Positions 47,089-56,616 are shown, counted from the stretch's first letter. The stretch: DNA of 64,000 nucleotides from Luteimonas sp. 9C (GCF_902506295.1 NZ_LR733312.1:953503-1017502); one strand, 5' to 3'. The notes: a model not told the origin generated them from the letters alone. A program made the numbers and translations.

Positions 47089-48960
47089 TCAGCGCGCGGT
47101 CGGCGACCAGCGCAGCGCGAGGCCGTACTCGCGGCCGGGCTGGTAGTACCACGCGATGGTCTCGTAATCCTTGTCGAGCACGTTGGTCGCGCGGGCTTCC
47201 AGCGTCCAGTCCGGGTTGAATGCCCACGCCGCACGCAGGTCCAGCGTGCCGTGGCCGGCGACGCGCACCGTATTGGTGGCGTTGTCGAAACGGCTGCTGC
47301 TGGCGCGCAGTGTGGTGCCGACGCGGAAGTCGCCCAGGCTGCGGTCGATGTCGAGACGGCCGCTGTTGCGCGCACGACGGGCGAGCAGGTTGCCGTTGTT
47401 GGCGCTGTCGCTGCGGTCGCGCGGATCGACGTGGCTCAGTTCGGTCGACAGGTCGAAACCGGCGAGTGTGGTCGCGAACGTCAGTTCTGCGCCGCGGATC
47501 CGGGCTTCCTGGATGTTCTGCGGGACGAAATTGCTGTCAAGGAAGATCAGATCGTCGACCCGGCTTTCGAAGACATTGATCGACCAGTTCCACGTGTCGC
47601 GGTACTGGGCGAGGCCGAGGTTGGCGGTCTTCGCGCGCTCCGGCTCGAGGTCCGGATTGCCGCTGCCGAACGGGAAGTAGAGATCGTTGAACGTCGGCGC
47701 CTTGAAGCTGGTCGCTGCGCTGGCGTTGAGTCGCAGGCCGTTCTCGAAATCCAGACCCCAGCCGAGGCTGCCGGTGGTGTGGCCGCCGAACTGTTCGTTG
47801 TCGTCGTGGCGCACGCCCGCCTGCACGCGGTGCGCGCCGAAACGCGCCGTGTAGTCGGAGAACACCGCGAAGTTGTCGCGCGCGGTCAAGGCGTACGCGG
47901 TATCGCTTTCGATGTTGTCGGACATCCAGTCGAAGCCGAGCGAGAAGCGCTGGGTCGGCGCGAGACCGAAATCGGCCTGCAGCGAGGCGGTATCGCGGCG
48001 TGTATCGATCTGGCCGACATCGACGCGCGTGCCCGCGTCGATGTCACGGAAGTAGGTGCTGGACTTGTCGTACGCCCGGCCGGCCTGCGCGGTCAGCGTG
48101 ACAACCTCGGACGGTGCGTACGTCAGCTTGCCGCCCGCCACCTGCTGGACATTGTCGGCTTCGTTGCCGCCGAACACGCTGCCGTCGTATTCGTTGAACG
48201 CGTCGGCATGGAGCACGTTGCCTTCGAGCGTCAGACCCTGCGTGAGTTCGACACCGCCGCGCGCATTGAACGAGCGGTTGCGGTAGCCGTCGCGATCGGG
48301 CTCGTCGACGAAGCAGCCCTGGAACAGCGTGCCGGAACCGCGGCAGCTGTCGATGCCATCGGTGCGCTGGAACGCCGCGTCGACGCCGAACCAGCCGCGA
48401 CCGGCACGGCCACCAAGGCCGGCGCTGGCTTCGCGCAGGTGGTGGCTGCCCATCCCGACACGCGCGTGCGGGCGGATCACACCGGTGTTGCGGCGGGTGA
48501 AGATCTGGATGACGCCGCCGATCGCTTCCGAGCCGTATAGGCTGGAGCGCGGGCCGCGGACGATTTCGATGCGCTCGATCTGGTCGACCGGGATGTCCTG
48601 GAACGACGCCAGTCCGGCGGTCGCCGAGCCGACACGCACGCCATCGACGAGGACCAGCACGTGGTCGGACTCGCTGCCGCGCATGAACACCGAGCTGAGC
48701 TTGCCCGGACCGCCTTGGTTCGCGATCTGGATGCCGGCGCGGCCGCGCAGCAGTTCGGGCAGGTCGCGCGCCTGGGTGCGTTCGATCTCGGCGCGGTCGA
48801 TGACCTGCGCCGGCACGATGGTGTCGCCGAGCGTGCTTTCAGCGCGGTTGGCGGTGACGAGCACGGTGTCGAGATCGCGCGCGTCGGCGGCGGTCGCCGC
48901 TGCGGCGACTGGGGAAGCGAGTGCGGCGACGATCGCCACGGTCAGAGTACGGAACGGCAT
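47089..48960 (-). CDS. btuB: TonB-dependent vitamin B12 receptor
   Basis: The protein has 623 residues from the ATG at 48960, with an AGGAG site 6 nt upstream. The signal peptide covers about 1-26. The TonB-box region DTVLVTANR, the plug domain (DLPELLRGRAGIQIANQGGPG, IERIEIVRGPRSSLYGSEAIGG) and a 22-strand-type barrel ending in a C-terminal aromatic-rich strand follow. Similarity to BtuB and the cobalamin riboswitch upstream together indicate uptake of B12 or other corrinoids. Confidence 0.9.
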   Translation of the reverse strand: MPFRTLTVAIVAALASPVAAAATAADARDLDTVLVTANRAESTLGDTIVPAQVIDRAEIERTQARDLPELLRGRAGIQIANQGGPGKLSSVFMRGSESDHVLVLVDGVRVGSATAGLASFQDIPVDQIERIEIVRGPRSSLYGSEAIGGVIQIFTRRNTGVIRPHARVGMGSHHLREASAGLGGRAGRGWFGVDAAFQRTDGIDSCRGSGTLFQGCFVDEPDRDGYRNRSFNARGGVELTQGLTLEGNVLHADAFNEYDGSVFGGNEADNVQQVAGGKLTYAPSEVVTLTAQAGRAYDKSSTYFRDIDAGTRVDVGQIDTRRDTASLQADFGLAPTQRFSLGFDWMSDNIESDTAYALTARDNFAVFSDYTARFGAHRVQAGVRHDDNEQFGGHTTGSLGWGLDFENGLRLNASAATSFKAPTFNDLYFPFGSGNPDLEPERAKTANLGLAQYRDTWNWSINVFESRVDDLIFLDSNFVPQNIQEARIRGAELTFATTLAGFDLSTELSHVDPRDRSDSANNGNLLARRARNSGRLDIDRSLGDFRVGTTLRASSSRFDNATNTVRVAGHGTLDLRAAWAFNPDWTLEARATNVLDKDYETIAWYYQPGREYGLALRWSPTAR

Positions 48961-48973
48961 TGCAGTCTCCTGG

Positions 48974-48995
48974 TCGCGTGCACCCACGCACGCGA
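48974..48995 (-). promoter_or_regulatory. Hairpin next to the btuB ribosome-binding site
   Basis: On the minus strand TCGCGTGC and GCACGCGA form a perfect 8-bp stem with a 6-nt loop, ending immediately before the CCAGGAG ribosome-binding site of btuB. It is a candidate part of the riboswitch expression platform that controls access of ribosomes. Confidence 0.5.
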
Positions 48996-49094
48996 GATGT
49001 CGGGAGATCGCGAGGACGGACACGGCTGCCGGCCGGACGCGCAAAGCCGTCCGGAACGCCGCCGCAATGCCCGCCGCATCGCAATCGAGGAAGA

Positions 49095-49282
49095 CTTCGT
49101 GGCCGGTCTCCGGACTCGCGCGTGGGAGTTCTCCCGGGCGTCGCGCCTTCCCATACCGGAGCACAGTGGCGGATGCGATGCCTTGAACACGCTTACCGTT
49201 GCGGGGGCAGTGCCGGGCTGGCGCATACGCGCGTCACCGGCTTCCCGTTTCAACCCGGACGGCGGAACGCCGGCAGGTCACC
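49095..49282 (-). ncRNA. Cobalamin (adenosylcobalamin-type) riboswitch upstream of btuB
   Basis: Read on the minus strand, the leader contains TTGAAACGGGAAGCCGGTG, CACTGCCCCCGCAACGGTAA, GCCACTG, GGGAAGGCG and GAGTCCGGAGACCGGCC, in the order and spacing of the conserved B12 riboswitch, including the B12 box (GCCACTG). High cobalamin should fold this RNA and shut down btuB. About 135 nt separate it from the start codon. A second stem (CCGGACG with CGTCCGG, 49033-49054) lies between it and the RBS hairpin. No T-run terminator is seen, which favours translational control. Confidence 0.92.
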
Positions 49283-49350
49283 ATGAAGCTGACGCGGATT
49301 GTACGTGAGCGCGGGGTTGCGGGCGCGGGCAGGGCGCGCCGGTGTGGCGG

Positions 49351-49725
49351 TCAGTCGTCGCGGCGGTCGAACAGACTGTCCAGCTGAGACTCGGACTCGA
49401 ACGTCTCGGTGACGGTCGTCGTCACCGGCCCAGCGGCCTGGCGCGCGCGCGGATCGGGCAACAACGCGGTCGCGGCCTCGGCGGCTTCGACCAGTTGCGC
49501 GCGACGCGCTTCGGGCACGTCCTGCCAATGGCAGTCGAGCAGCGCGCCTTCCAGCGAATACAGCAGGTTGAGGCTGGGCCTGAAACCGGCGCGGCGCACC
49601 TTGACGAACGCCTCCACGGCGCCGGCCGCTTCGAGATCCTCGCGCGTCCGCAGGCCGACCTGACGCAGCCAGGCCGCGGACTTGGGGCCGATGTTGCGCA
49701 GTTTGAGCGGCGTCGGCGCGGTCAT
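49351..49725 (-). CDS. TfoX C-terminal-domain protein
   Basis: A 124-residue protein. Residues 5-85 (LRNIGPKSAAWLRQVGLRT, LEGALLDCHWQDVPEA) match the TfoX/Sxy C-terminal domain, a helix-hairpin-helix-like fold; the N-terminal TfoX domain of the competence regulator is missing. The C-terminal 40 residues are low in complexity. Its start overlaps the stop of the free-methionine-sulfoxide reductase gene (ATGA), so it is translated after it. A competence role should not be assumed. Confidence 0.75.
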   Translation of the reverse strand: MTAPTPLKLRNIGPKSAAWLRQVGLRTREDLEAAGAVEAFVKVRRAGFRPSLNLLYSLEGALLDCHWQDVPEARRAQLVEAAEAATALLPDPRARQAAGPVTTTVTETFESESQLDSLFDRRDD

Positions 49726-50204
49726 TGCAGGGCTTCGAGATAGATCGCGGCGAGCGACTCGATGCCCGCCTGGTCCTCGGCGTCGAAACGCGCCGGCATT
49801 GGACTGTCGAGGTCGAACACGCCGACCAGGCGCTCGCCGGCATACAACGGGACGACCAGTTCCGAACGCGACGCGCTGTCGCAGGCGATGTGTCCGGGGA
49901 AGGCGTGCACGTCGTCGATGCGCTGCGTCTCGCGCGTGCGCGCGGCCGCGCCGCAGACGCCCTTGTCGAGTGGAATGCGCACGCAGGCCGGCAGGCCCTG
50001 GAACGGGCCGACCACGAGTTCGGTGCCGTCGAAGAGATAGAAGCCGACCCAGTTGAGATCCGGCAGCGCGTGGTAGACGAGCGCCGAGAGATTCGCGGCG
50101 TTGGCGATCGCATCGCGTTCGCCGTGCAACAGCGCCCGTGCCTGTGCCGCCAGCGCGGCATACTGTTCGGCCTTGGAGCCGGTCAGGGGAGATGAAGTGA
50201 ACAT
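49722..50204 (-). CDS. msrC: Free methionine-(R)-sulfoxide reductase (GAF domain)
   Basis: A 160-residue single GAF domain. The three catalytic and resolving cysteines of E. coli fRMsr have counterparts here: Cys74 in LPACVRI, Cys84 in KGVCGAA and Cys108 in GHIACDS, with NWVGFYL and SELVVPL also typical. It reduces free methionine-R-sulfoxide using thioredoxin. The start at 50204 was chosen because the upstream frame reads into the divergent bioD spacer. Confidence 0.88.
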   Translation of the reverse strand: MFTSSPLTGSKAEQYAALAAQARALLHGERDAIANAANLSALVYHALPDLNWVGFYLFDGTELVVGPFQGLPACVRIPLDKGVCGAAARTRETQRIDDVHAFPGHIACDSASRSELVVPLYAGERLVGVFDLDSPMPARFDAEDQAGIESLAAIYLEALQ

Positions 50205-50339
50205 GCCGCGAAGTGTAGCAGCGGCCCCGCAGGGGCCCGGCGGACTGGACGCGTTGCCGCGCGATGCGCACGGGTTCCGCTTGCGCGGCACGCAGGCCTC
50301 ACAGCCTGGAATGCAGAGGCGCATGGCGCCGGAATCCGC

Positions 50340-51026
50340 ATGAGCGCGCGCAGTTTTCTGGTCACCGGCACCGACACCGGCATCGGCAAGACCCATTCGA
50401 GCGTGGCCCTGCTGCACGCGCTTCGCGCGCATGGCCTGCGCGCGGTCGGCATGAAGCCGATCGCCAGCGGCTGCGACTGGCTCGACGGGCGTTGGCGCAA
50501 CGAGGATGCACTTGCCTTGCAGGCCGCCAGCGATCCGCGGCCCGAGTACGTCGACGTCAATCCGGTCGCGCTGCCCGAACCCACGGCGCCGACACTGGCC
50601 GCGATCGCAGCCGGCGTGACGGTCGACATCGCGGATCTGTATGCCGCGCATGGCCGGCTCGCATCGAACGCGGACGTGGTGCTGGTTGAAGGCGCGGGCG
50701 GCTGGGATGCGCCATTGGCGGACGGGCTGGAGCATCAGGATTTCGCGCGGCACATCGGCGGCGCGGTGGTGCTGGTCGTCGGCTTGAAGCTCGGCTGCCT
50801 GAGCCATGCCCGGCTGACCGCGCGCGCGATCGAAGCGGATGGTTGCCGGCTGGTCGGGTGGATCGGCAACCGCATCGATCCGGACTTTGCGCGAGCGGAC
50901 GACTACATCGACCTGCTGACCGGCGCGTTGCCGGCGCCGTGTCTGGGGGTGTTGCCGTTCGTCGCGGACGGGGGCGATCTGCCTGCGACGTTGTCGCTCG
51001 ATGCGGGGTGGATCGCGACGCTTTGA
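50340..51026 (+). CDS. bioD: Dethiobiotin synthetase
   Basis: The protein has 228 residues. The P-loop is TGTDTGIGKTHSS at 9-21, with the substrate Lys in MKPIASG and VEGAGGWDAPL for the diaminopelargonate/metal site. It forms the ureido ring of dethiobiotin from diaminopelargonate, CO2 and ATP. It is divergent from the msrC gene and stands apart from other biotin genes. Confidence 0.9.
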   Translation: MSARSFLVTGTDTGIGKTHSSVALLHALRAHGLRAVGMKPIASGCDWLDGRWRNEDALALQAASDPRPEYVDVNPVALPEPTAPTLAAIAAGVTVDIADLYAAHGRLASNADVVLVEGAGGWDAPLADGLEHQDFARHIGGAVVLVVGLKLGCLSHARLTARAIEADGCRLVGWIGNRIDPDFARADDYIDLLTGALPAPCLGVLPFVADGGDLPATLSLDAGWIATL

Positions 51027-51086
51027 CGGGTTGCGCGATGTGTTTCGCTGGCGCTCTATCCATCCCACACACGCGCCGGCACTCCG

Positions 51087-51135
51087 CCGTAGGCTGGGCA
51101 GAGCGCAGCGAAACCCGTCATCGCCATCTGATCCA
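51087..51135 (+). repeat. Dispersed intergenic repeat, copy C
   Basis: This copy includes GAGCGCAGCGAAACCCGTCA (51101-51120) followed by TCGCCATCTG. It matches copy A at 10439 and the complement of copy B at 10571-10620. It lies after bioD, just before the terminator. Confidence 0.6.
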
Positions 51136-51152
51136 ACGCGATTCTTCCAAAG

Positions 51153-51180
51153 AAAAGGCGCGACCGAAGTCGCGCCTTTT
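51153..51180. terminator. Bidirectional terminator between bioD and the RND permease gene
   Basis: AAAAGGCGCGA at 51153-51163 pairs perfectly with TCGCGCCTTTT at 51170-51180 around CCGAAG. Flanking A and T runs let it work in both directions, ending bioD on one strand and the RND operon on the other. Confidence 0.88.
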
Positions 51181-51202
51181 GCGTATCACCTGTCGCCGGA
51201 AC

Positions 51203-54200
51203 TCAGTGCCCCTGCGGCGCCGGTTCCAGATCGTCATCGTCTCGACGGTCCACCTTCTGTGCTTCGGTCGCGTCCCGGTCATGGCTGTGGTCGCGCGCCA
51301 GCAGCAGGTAGAACGCGGGCAGCACGAACAGGGTGAACGCGGTGCCGATCGACATGCCGGCAGCGATCACCAGACCCATCGAGAAGCGGGCGGCCGCGCC
51401 GGGGCCGCTGGCGATCAGCAGCGGCACCATCGCGAACACCAGCGCGGCCGTCGTCATCAGCACCGGGCGCAGACGGATCGCCGCGGCGCGTTCGATGGCC
51501 TCGGCTTTCGGCACGCCCTCGTTGACCTGCAGCTTGTTCGCGAACTCCACGATCAGGATGCCGTGCTTGGAGATCACGCCGACCAGCGTCACCAGGCCCA
51601 CCTGCGTGTAGATATTGATCGACATGCCGGGGAAGGCCTCGATGCCGGCGAACTGCAGCACGCCCGACAGCAATGCCAGCGCATTGAGTACCAGCAGCGC
51701 ACCACTGATCGCCATCGGCACCGTGGCCAGCATGATCACCGCATCGCGGAAGCTCTCGAACTGCGCGGCCAGTACCAGGAAGATGATCACCAGCGCGAAG
51801 GCGAGGGTGATCAGCATCGTCGTGCCCTCCTGCTTGAACTGCCGCGACTCGCCGGCGTAGTCCACGCTGTAGCCCTGCGGCAGCACCTCGGCGGCAATCT
51901 CGTCGAGCACGCGCAGCGCCTCGCCCTTGGTCACGCCGGGACGCGGCGCGAAGGTGATGCCCACCGCATTGAGCTGCTGGAAACGCTTGAGCGACTGCGG
52001 CTGCGCGCTCTCCTTGAACGAGATCACCGTCGAGAGCGGAATCAGGTCGCCATCGCGGGTGCGCGTGTAGTAGTTGCCCAGCTGCTCGGCGTTGAGCCGG
52101 TCGCTGCGCTGCACCTGCGGGATCACGCGATAGGAGCGGTTCTGCATCGCGAAGCGGTTGACGTAGCCGCCGGCCAGCAGCGCGCTCATGTCGGCCGCCA
52201 GCGTGCGCATGTCGATACCGAGCAGCGCCGCCTTGTCACGGTCGATCTGCACCTCGACGCGCGGCTTGTCGATCTTCAGGTCCTTGTCGAGGAAGATGAA
52301 GCGGCTGCTGGCCTGCGCCCGCGCGACGATCTCGTCCGCGATTTCCGACAGCTGTTCCAGCGACCCGATGCCGCCGATCAGGAACTCGCCGCCGCCGTCG
52401 CCACCCGCCGACGGCAGGGACGGCGGCACCAGCGCGAAGATGTTCAGGCCGGTGATCTCGGCGAGCTTGGGCTGCAGGTCCTGCTGCAGGATCTGGTTGG
52501 TCGAGCGCTCGCGCTGGCTCCACGGCTTCATGACGAAGCCACCCATCGCGCTGTTGCTGCCGCCCATGCCACCCATGCCGCCGTTGAACAGGAAGAAATC
52601 GTTGATCTCGGGAATCTGTTCGACGACTGCGGTCATCTCCTCGGTATAGCCCTCGACGTAATCGAGCGTGCTGGCCGCATCGGCGCTGCCGATCGCGAAC
52701 ACGAAGCCCTCGTCCTCCGGCGGCGCCGGTTCCTTGGGCGCACCGATGTAGAGGAACACGCACGAGACCAGCACGATGCCGCCGAAGGTCAGGATCACCG
52801 CGCGTGTCTGCAGCGCGCCATGCAGCCGGCGCTGGTAGCCCTGCTGCAGCCAGTCGAAGCGCCGGTCGAGCCATTTCTCCAGCCTGCTCTTGCTCTGCTC
52901 GCCGTGGGGCTTGAGGATCTTCGCGCACATCATCGGCGTCAGCGTCAGCGCGATGATGCCCGACAGGAATACCGCACCGGCGAGCGTGAACGCGAACTCG
53001 GTGAACAGCACGCCGGTCAGGCCGCCCTGGAAGCCGATCGGCAGATATACCGCGATCAGCGTCGTGGTCATCGCGACCACCGGCCACGCGAGCTCGCGCG
53101 CGCCGCGGATCGACGCATCGAAGGGCGTCATGCCTTCCTCGATGTGCCGGTGGATGTTCTCCAGCACGATGATCGCGTCGTCGACCACGATGCCGATCGC
53201 CAGCACCATCGCCAGCAGGGTCAGCAGGTTGATGGTGAAGCCCATCAGCAGCATCAGGAATAGTGCACCGACCAGCGACAGCGGCACGGTGACCGCAGGG
53301 ATCAGCACGCTGCGGAACGAGCCGAGGAACAGGTAGATCACCACGATCACGATGATCACCGCCTCGATGATCGTGCGGATGACCTCGTTGATGCCGTCCT
53401 GGATCGACTCGGTGCTGTCGTAGGGAATCGTCGCCTCGATGCCCTCGGGCAACTGCGGCACGATCTCCTCGTCCCAGGCCTTGCGCACCTCGGCGATCAC
53501 GTCGAGCGCGTTCGCATCCGGCGAGACATAGATGCCCATGAACGTCGCCGCGGCGCCGTTGATGCGCACCGACGAGCCGTAGTTCTCCGAGCCCAGCACG
53601 ACATCGGCGATGTCGCCGAGCCGCACGATCGCGCCATCGGCCTCGCGCACGACGAGCGCGCGGAATTCCTCGGGCGTGCGCAGGTCGGTGCGTGCGGTCA
53701 GATCCACCGACACCATCTGGCCCTTGGTCGAACCCAGCGCGGACAGCACGTTGTTCGACTGCAGCGCCATCGACACATCGCTCGCGGTCACGCCCAGCGC
53801 GGTCATGCGATCGGGCTTGAGCCACACGCGCATCGCGAACGAGCCCGGGCCCATGATCTCGGCACGCTGCACGCCCGGAATCGTCGCGATCTTCGGCTCC
53901 ACCGCGCGGGTGAGGTAGTCGGTGATCTGGTTGTCGTTAAGCTGTTCGCTGGCGAAGGACACGTACATCGCCGCCACCTGCTGGCCCTGCTGCAGGTCGA
54001 TCACCGGGTCCTCGGACTCGGCCGGCAGTTCGCTGCGCAGCTTGTTGACCTTGGCCGCGATCTGGGTGAGCGCTTCGTTCGGGTCGTAGTCCAGACGGAT
54101 ATACGCCTGGATCACGCTGACGCCGGCCGAGCTGGTCGAGGTGAGGTAGTCGATGCCCTCGGCGCTCGCCACCTCGCGTTCCAGCGGCGTCGTGATGAAG

Positions 54201-54382
54201 CCCTGGATCAGGTCGGCGTCGGCGCCGAAGTACGTGGTGCTGATGTTGACGACCGCGTTCTGCAGTTCGGGGTACTGGCGCACGTTGAGCTCGGAGAACG
54301 CACGCAGGCCGAACAGCAGGATGAAGAGGCTGACGACCATCGCCAGCACGGGTTTGCGGATGAAGATGTCGGTGAATTTCAT
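51203..54382 (-). CDS. RND multidrug efflux permease 1 (HAE-1 type)
   Basis: A 1059-residue inner-membrane proton/drug antiporter with twelve transmembrane segments and two large periplasmic loops. Proton-relay residues are present: the Asp-Asp pair in GIVVDDAIIVLENIHRH (TM4) and Lys in GVISKHGILIVEFANKL (TM10). A Gly/Met-rich stretch lies in the second loop (NGGMGGMGGSNSAMGGF). Its adaptor is encoded 85 bp upstream on the same strand; no outer-membrane factor gene accompanies it. Confidence 0.9.
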   Translation of the reverse strand: MKFTDIFIRKPVLAMVVSLFILLFGLRAFSELNVRQYPELQNAVVNISTTYFGADADLIQGFITTPLEREVASAEGIDYLTSTSSAGVSVIQAYIRLDYDPNEALTQIAAKVNKLRSELPAESEDPVIDLQQGQQVAAMYVSFASEQLNDNQITDYLTRAVEPKIATIPGVQRAEIMGPGSFAMRVWLKPDRMTALGVTASDVSMALQSNNVLSALGSTKGQMVSVDLTARTDLRTPEEFRALVVREADGAIVRLGDIADVVLGSENYGSSVRINGAAATFMGIYVSPDANALDVIAEVRKAWDEEIVPQLPEGIEATIPYDSTESIQDGINEVIRTIIEAVIIVIVVIYLFLGSFRSVLIPAVTVPLSLVGALFLMLLMGFTINLLTLLAMVLAIGIVVDDAIIVLENIHRHIEEGMTPFDASIRGARELAWPVVAMTTTLIAVYLPIGFQGGLTGVLFTEFAFTLAGAVFLSGIIALTLTPMMCAKILKPHGEQSKSRLEKWLDRRFDWLQQGYQRRLHGALQTRAVILTFGGIVLVSCVFLYIGAPKEPAPPEDEGFVFAIGSADAASTLDYVEGYTEEMTAVVEQIPEINDFFLFNGGMGGMGGSNSAMGGFVMKPWSQRERSTNQILQQDLQPKLAEITGLNIFALVPPSLPSAGGDGGGEFLIGGIGSLEQLSEIADEIVARAQASSRFIFLDKDLKIDKPRVEVQIDRDKAALLGIDMRTLAADMSALLAGGYVNRFAMQNRSYRVIPQVQRSDRLNAEQLGNYYTRTRDGDLIPLSTVISFKESAQPQSLKRFQQLNAVGITFAPRPGVTKGEALRVLDEIAAEVLPQGYSVDYAGESRQFKQEGTTMLITLAFALVIIFLVLAAQFESFRDAVIMLATVPMAISGALLVLNALALLSGVLQFAGIEAFPGMSINIYTQVGLVTLVGVISKHGILIVEFANKLQVNEGVPKAEAIERAAAIRLRPVLMTTAALVFAMVPLLIASGPGAAARFSMGLVIAAGMSIGTAFTLFVLPAFYLLLARDHSHDRDATEAQKVDRRDDDDLEPAPQGH

Positions 54383-54467
54383 CTCGGTCTCCCCCGCGCG
54401 GTGGTGCGCGGGTCAGGGAGCAGGGCGGGCGCGGCGCGCCCGGACACGGCGATCGGGACGACCGCGA

Positions 54468-55670
54468 TCAGCGGTTCTCGGGCGTCGGCGCGGCGTCCGC
54501 GCTCGGCTGCACCTTGTTGTTGATCGTCACAACGGCGTCGTTGCGCAGCTTCAGCAGGCCACTGGTCGCAACGCGCTCGCCCGGCTTGAGCCCTTCGGTG
54601 ACCGCGATCAGGTCACCGCGCGTCGCGCCGGTGGTGACGAAGCGCTGGCGCACGACCAGCGTCGGGCCCTGCTGCGCTTCGTCGCCCTCGGCCTTGGGCG
54701 CTTCCGGATCGACCGGCTTCTCCGACACCACGTACACCGCGTTGCCGTAGGGATTGAAGGTGACGGCGGTCTGCGGAATCACCACCACGTCCTGCTCGCC
54801 GCCCACCGCCAGTCCGACGCGGGCGAATGCGCCCGGGCGGAGCTTGCCGTCGGGATTGGCCAGCGTTGCCTGCACCATGAAATTGCGCGTACCGGCATCG
54901 ACCGCGGGCTCGATCGCGGTGATCGTGCCCTCGAACTGCGTACCCGGCAACGCGTCGACGACCGCCTGCACCGTTGCGCCGGTCTGCACCAGCGGCAACT
55001 GCTGCTCGGGCAGGGCGAAGTCGAGGAAGATGGGGTCGAGCTGCTGCAGGCTCACGATCGGCGTGCCCGGCGAGACGAACTGGCCGAGGTTGACCTTGCG
55101 GATGCCCAGCACGCCGTCGAACGGTGCGCGGATGGTCTTCTGCGCGATCAGGGCGCGCTGCGCCTCGACCTGGGCGAGCGACGTCGCCGCCTGCGTCGCG
55201 CGTTCCTCGACCTCGGCCTTCGAGACGAGCTGTGTCTCGCCGAGTTCGCGCCAGCGGTCGCGCTGCACGACGGCGAGTTTCGCGGCCGCTTCGCTCGAGC
55301 GCAGCACCGCGAGTTCGTTGTCGGTGTTGAGTTCCACCAGCACGGTGCCGGCCTTCACCGGCTGGCCGGGGTCGAAGGAGAGCTTGCGGACCACGCCGCC
55401 GGCTTCGGTGGTGACGTCGGTGCCGTTGACCGCGACCAGCGTGCCGACGGCTTCCAGCGGCGTCGACCACGACTGCTGCGCGGCATCGAAGGTCGTGATC
55501 GCGACCGGCGGCTGCGGCATGTTGTCGAAGAAATCGTTCATGCCCTTGCCCATCACGAACTTGGCAAGAAAGACGCCACCGAAGATCACGGCGACGAGGA
55601 TCAGCATCACGAGCATCCGCAGACGCGGACGCGGGGCGCGCGTGGCGGATCGGGTTTCGGTCCTGGACAT
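54468..55670 (-). CDS. RND periplasmic adaptor 1
   Basis: A 400-residue membrane-fusion protein. An N-terminal transmembrane helix (about 18-38) anchors it. Then come the lipoyl half-motifs (GTLVAVNGTDVTTEAGGVV and IRAPFDGVLGIRKVNLGQFV), an alpha-hairpin (about 120-160) and beta-barrel/membrane-proximal parts. It links permease 1 to an outer-membrane channel. Only 13 bp separate it from the upstream tetR stop, so tetR-adaptor-permease form one operon. Confidence 0.9.
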   Translation of the reverse strand: MSRTETRSATRAPRPRLRMLVMLILVAVIFGGVFLAKFVMGKGMNDFFDNMPQPPVAITTFDAAQQSWSTPLEAVGTLVAVNGTDVTTEAGGVVRKLSFDPGQPVKAGTVLVELNTDNELAVLRSSEAAAKLAVVQRDRWRELGETQLVSKAEVEERATQAATSLAQVEAQRALIAQKTIRAPFDGVLGIRKVNLGQFVSPGTPIVSLQQLDPIFLDFALPEQQLPLVQTGATVQAVVDALPGTQFEGTITAIEPAVDAGTRNFMVQATLANPDGKLRPGAFARVGLAVGGEQDVVVIPQTAVTFNPYGNAVYVVSEKPVDPEAPKAEGDEAQQGPTLVVRQRFVTTGATRGDLIAVTEGLKPGERVATSGLLKLRNDAVVTINNKVQPSADAAPTPENR

Positions 55671-55683
55671 GGGGCGGGTTCCG

Positions 55684-56457
55684 TCAGGAAAGAGGAAGGG
55701 AAGGGGGCAGGTCGGGCGCGATGCTCGACCAGTCGGTATCGAAGACCGCGCGGCTGACCCGGGCGATCAGCGCGTCGAGCGCGGCGTCGTCCTCGGCGTC
55801 GACCAGCGGCTGCCAGCCGTAGCCGTTGAACAGGAACTGCAGCTGGCGGATCAGCAGGCGGTAGGGATCGCCGGTCACGGCCGTATCGACCAGACCCTGC
55901 TGCTGCACCAGCGTGTGCATGCCGACGGTCATCATCCAGGGGCCCATCGTCAGCGCGCCATGGGGCAGCGCCGAGGCCGGCAGCTCCCCGCGTGCACGCC
56001 CTTCGGCGACGATGCCGTCGATCAACGTGGCCAGCGGCTCGCAGGCGGCCAGCGCACGCCGGCGGCTATCCACCGAGGCCGCGCCCCAGACCACGTCGGT
56101 CCAGACGAACTGGGCGAGGCGGAAATGTTCCGGCTGCTCGCGGATGATCAGCATGTCGGCGAGCACGACGGCGAGCATGCGTTCGCGGGTCGGGCCGTCC
56201 CATCTGGCGGCGCGTTCGAACAGTTCGACCCGGTCGAAGCTGTTGCGGGTGGCGAGTGCGACCAGCAGGTCTTCCTTGCTGGCGAAATGCTTGTACAGCG
56301 TGCCGATCGCATAGCCGCATTCGTCCGCGACGCGGGCCATCTGCAGCGACAGCAGTCCATCGCGCTGGATCTGCGCCTGCGCGGCGTCGAGAAGCGTGCG
56401 CTCGCGCGCGACGATCTCGCGTTGGCGGCGCGCAACGGCGGCGGACAGGACAGGCAT
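55684..56457 (-). CDS. TetR-family regulator of the efflux genes
   Basis: The protein has 257 residues from the ATG at 56457 (MPVLSAAVARRQ); the longer frame upstream is Cys/Pro-rich leader. The DNA-binding domain lies at about 12-60 (ERTLLDAAQAQIQRDGLLSL, ADECGYAIGTLYKHFASKED). The ligand domain is unusually long for the family. It is the first gene of the minus-strand efflux operon and faces the plus-strand one across a 212-bp spacer, so it probably represses one or both. Confidence 0.85.
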   Translation of the reverse strand: MPVLSAAVARRQREIVARERTLLDAAQAQIQRDGLLSLQMARVADECGYAIGTLYKHFASKEDLLVALATRNSFDRVELFERAARWDGPTRERMLAVVLADMLIIREQPEHFRLAQFVWTDVVWGAASVDSRRRALAACEPLATLIDGIVAEGRARGELPASALPHGALTMGPWMMTVGMHTLVQQQGLVDTAVTGDPYRLLIRQLQFLFNGYGWQPLVDAEDDAALDALIARVSRAVFDTDWSSIAPDLPPSLPLS

Positions 56458-56616
56458 CGTTGGACCTGAATAAGTCGGGGGCGGCGCGGAGTATGAACCT
56501 GGTTCATTCCGTGAGCAAGGTTCGATTTCATCGGGTTCGCATGCGGTGCAACGCAGCATCGCGCGCGCCAAGGCCATCAATGACTTCCGTCACGGTGCGA
56601 ACCGCAATCTGAATTA

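Noticed and set aside
49250..50161. Minus-strand ORFs overlapping the riboswitch edge, the TfoX-domain gene and msrC
   Set aside because: They are Arg/Pro-rich shadow frames of the TfoX-domain and msrC genes; the RNA motif content explains the riboswitch part better.
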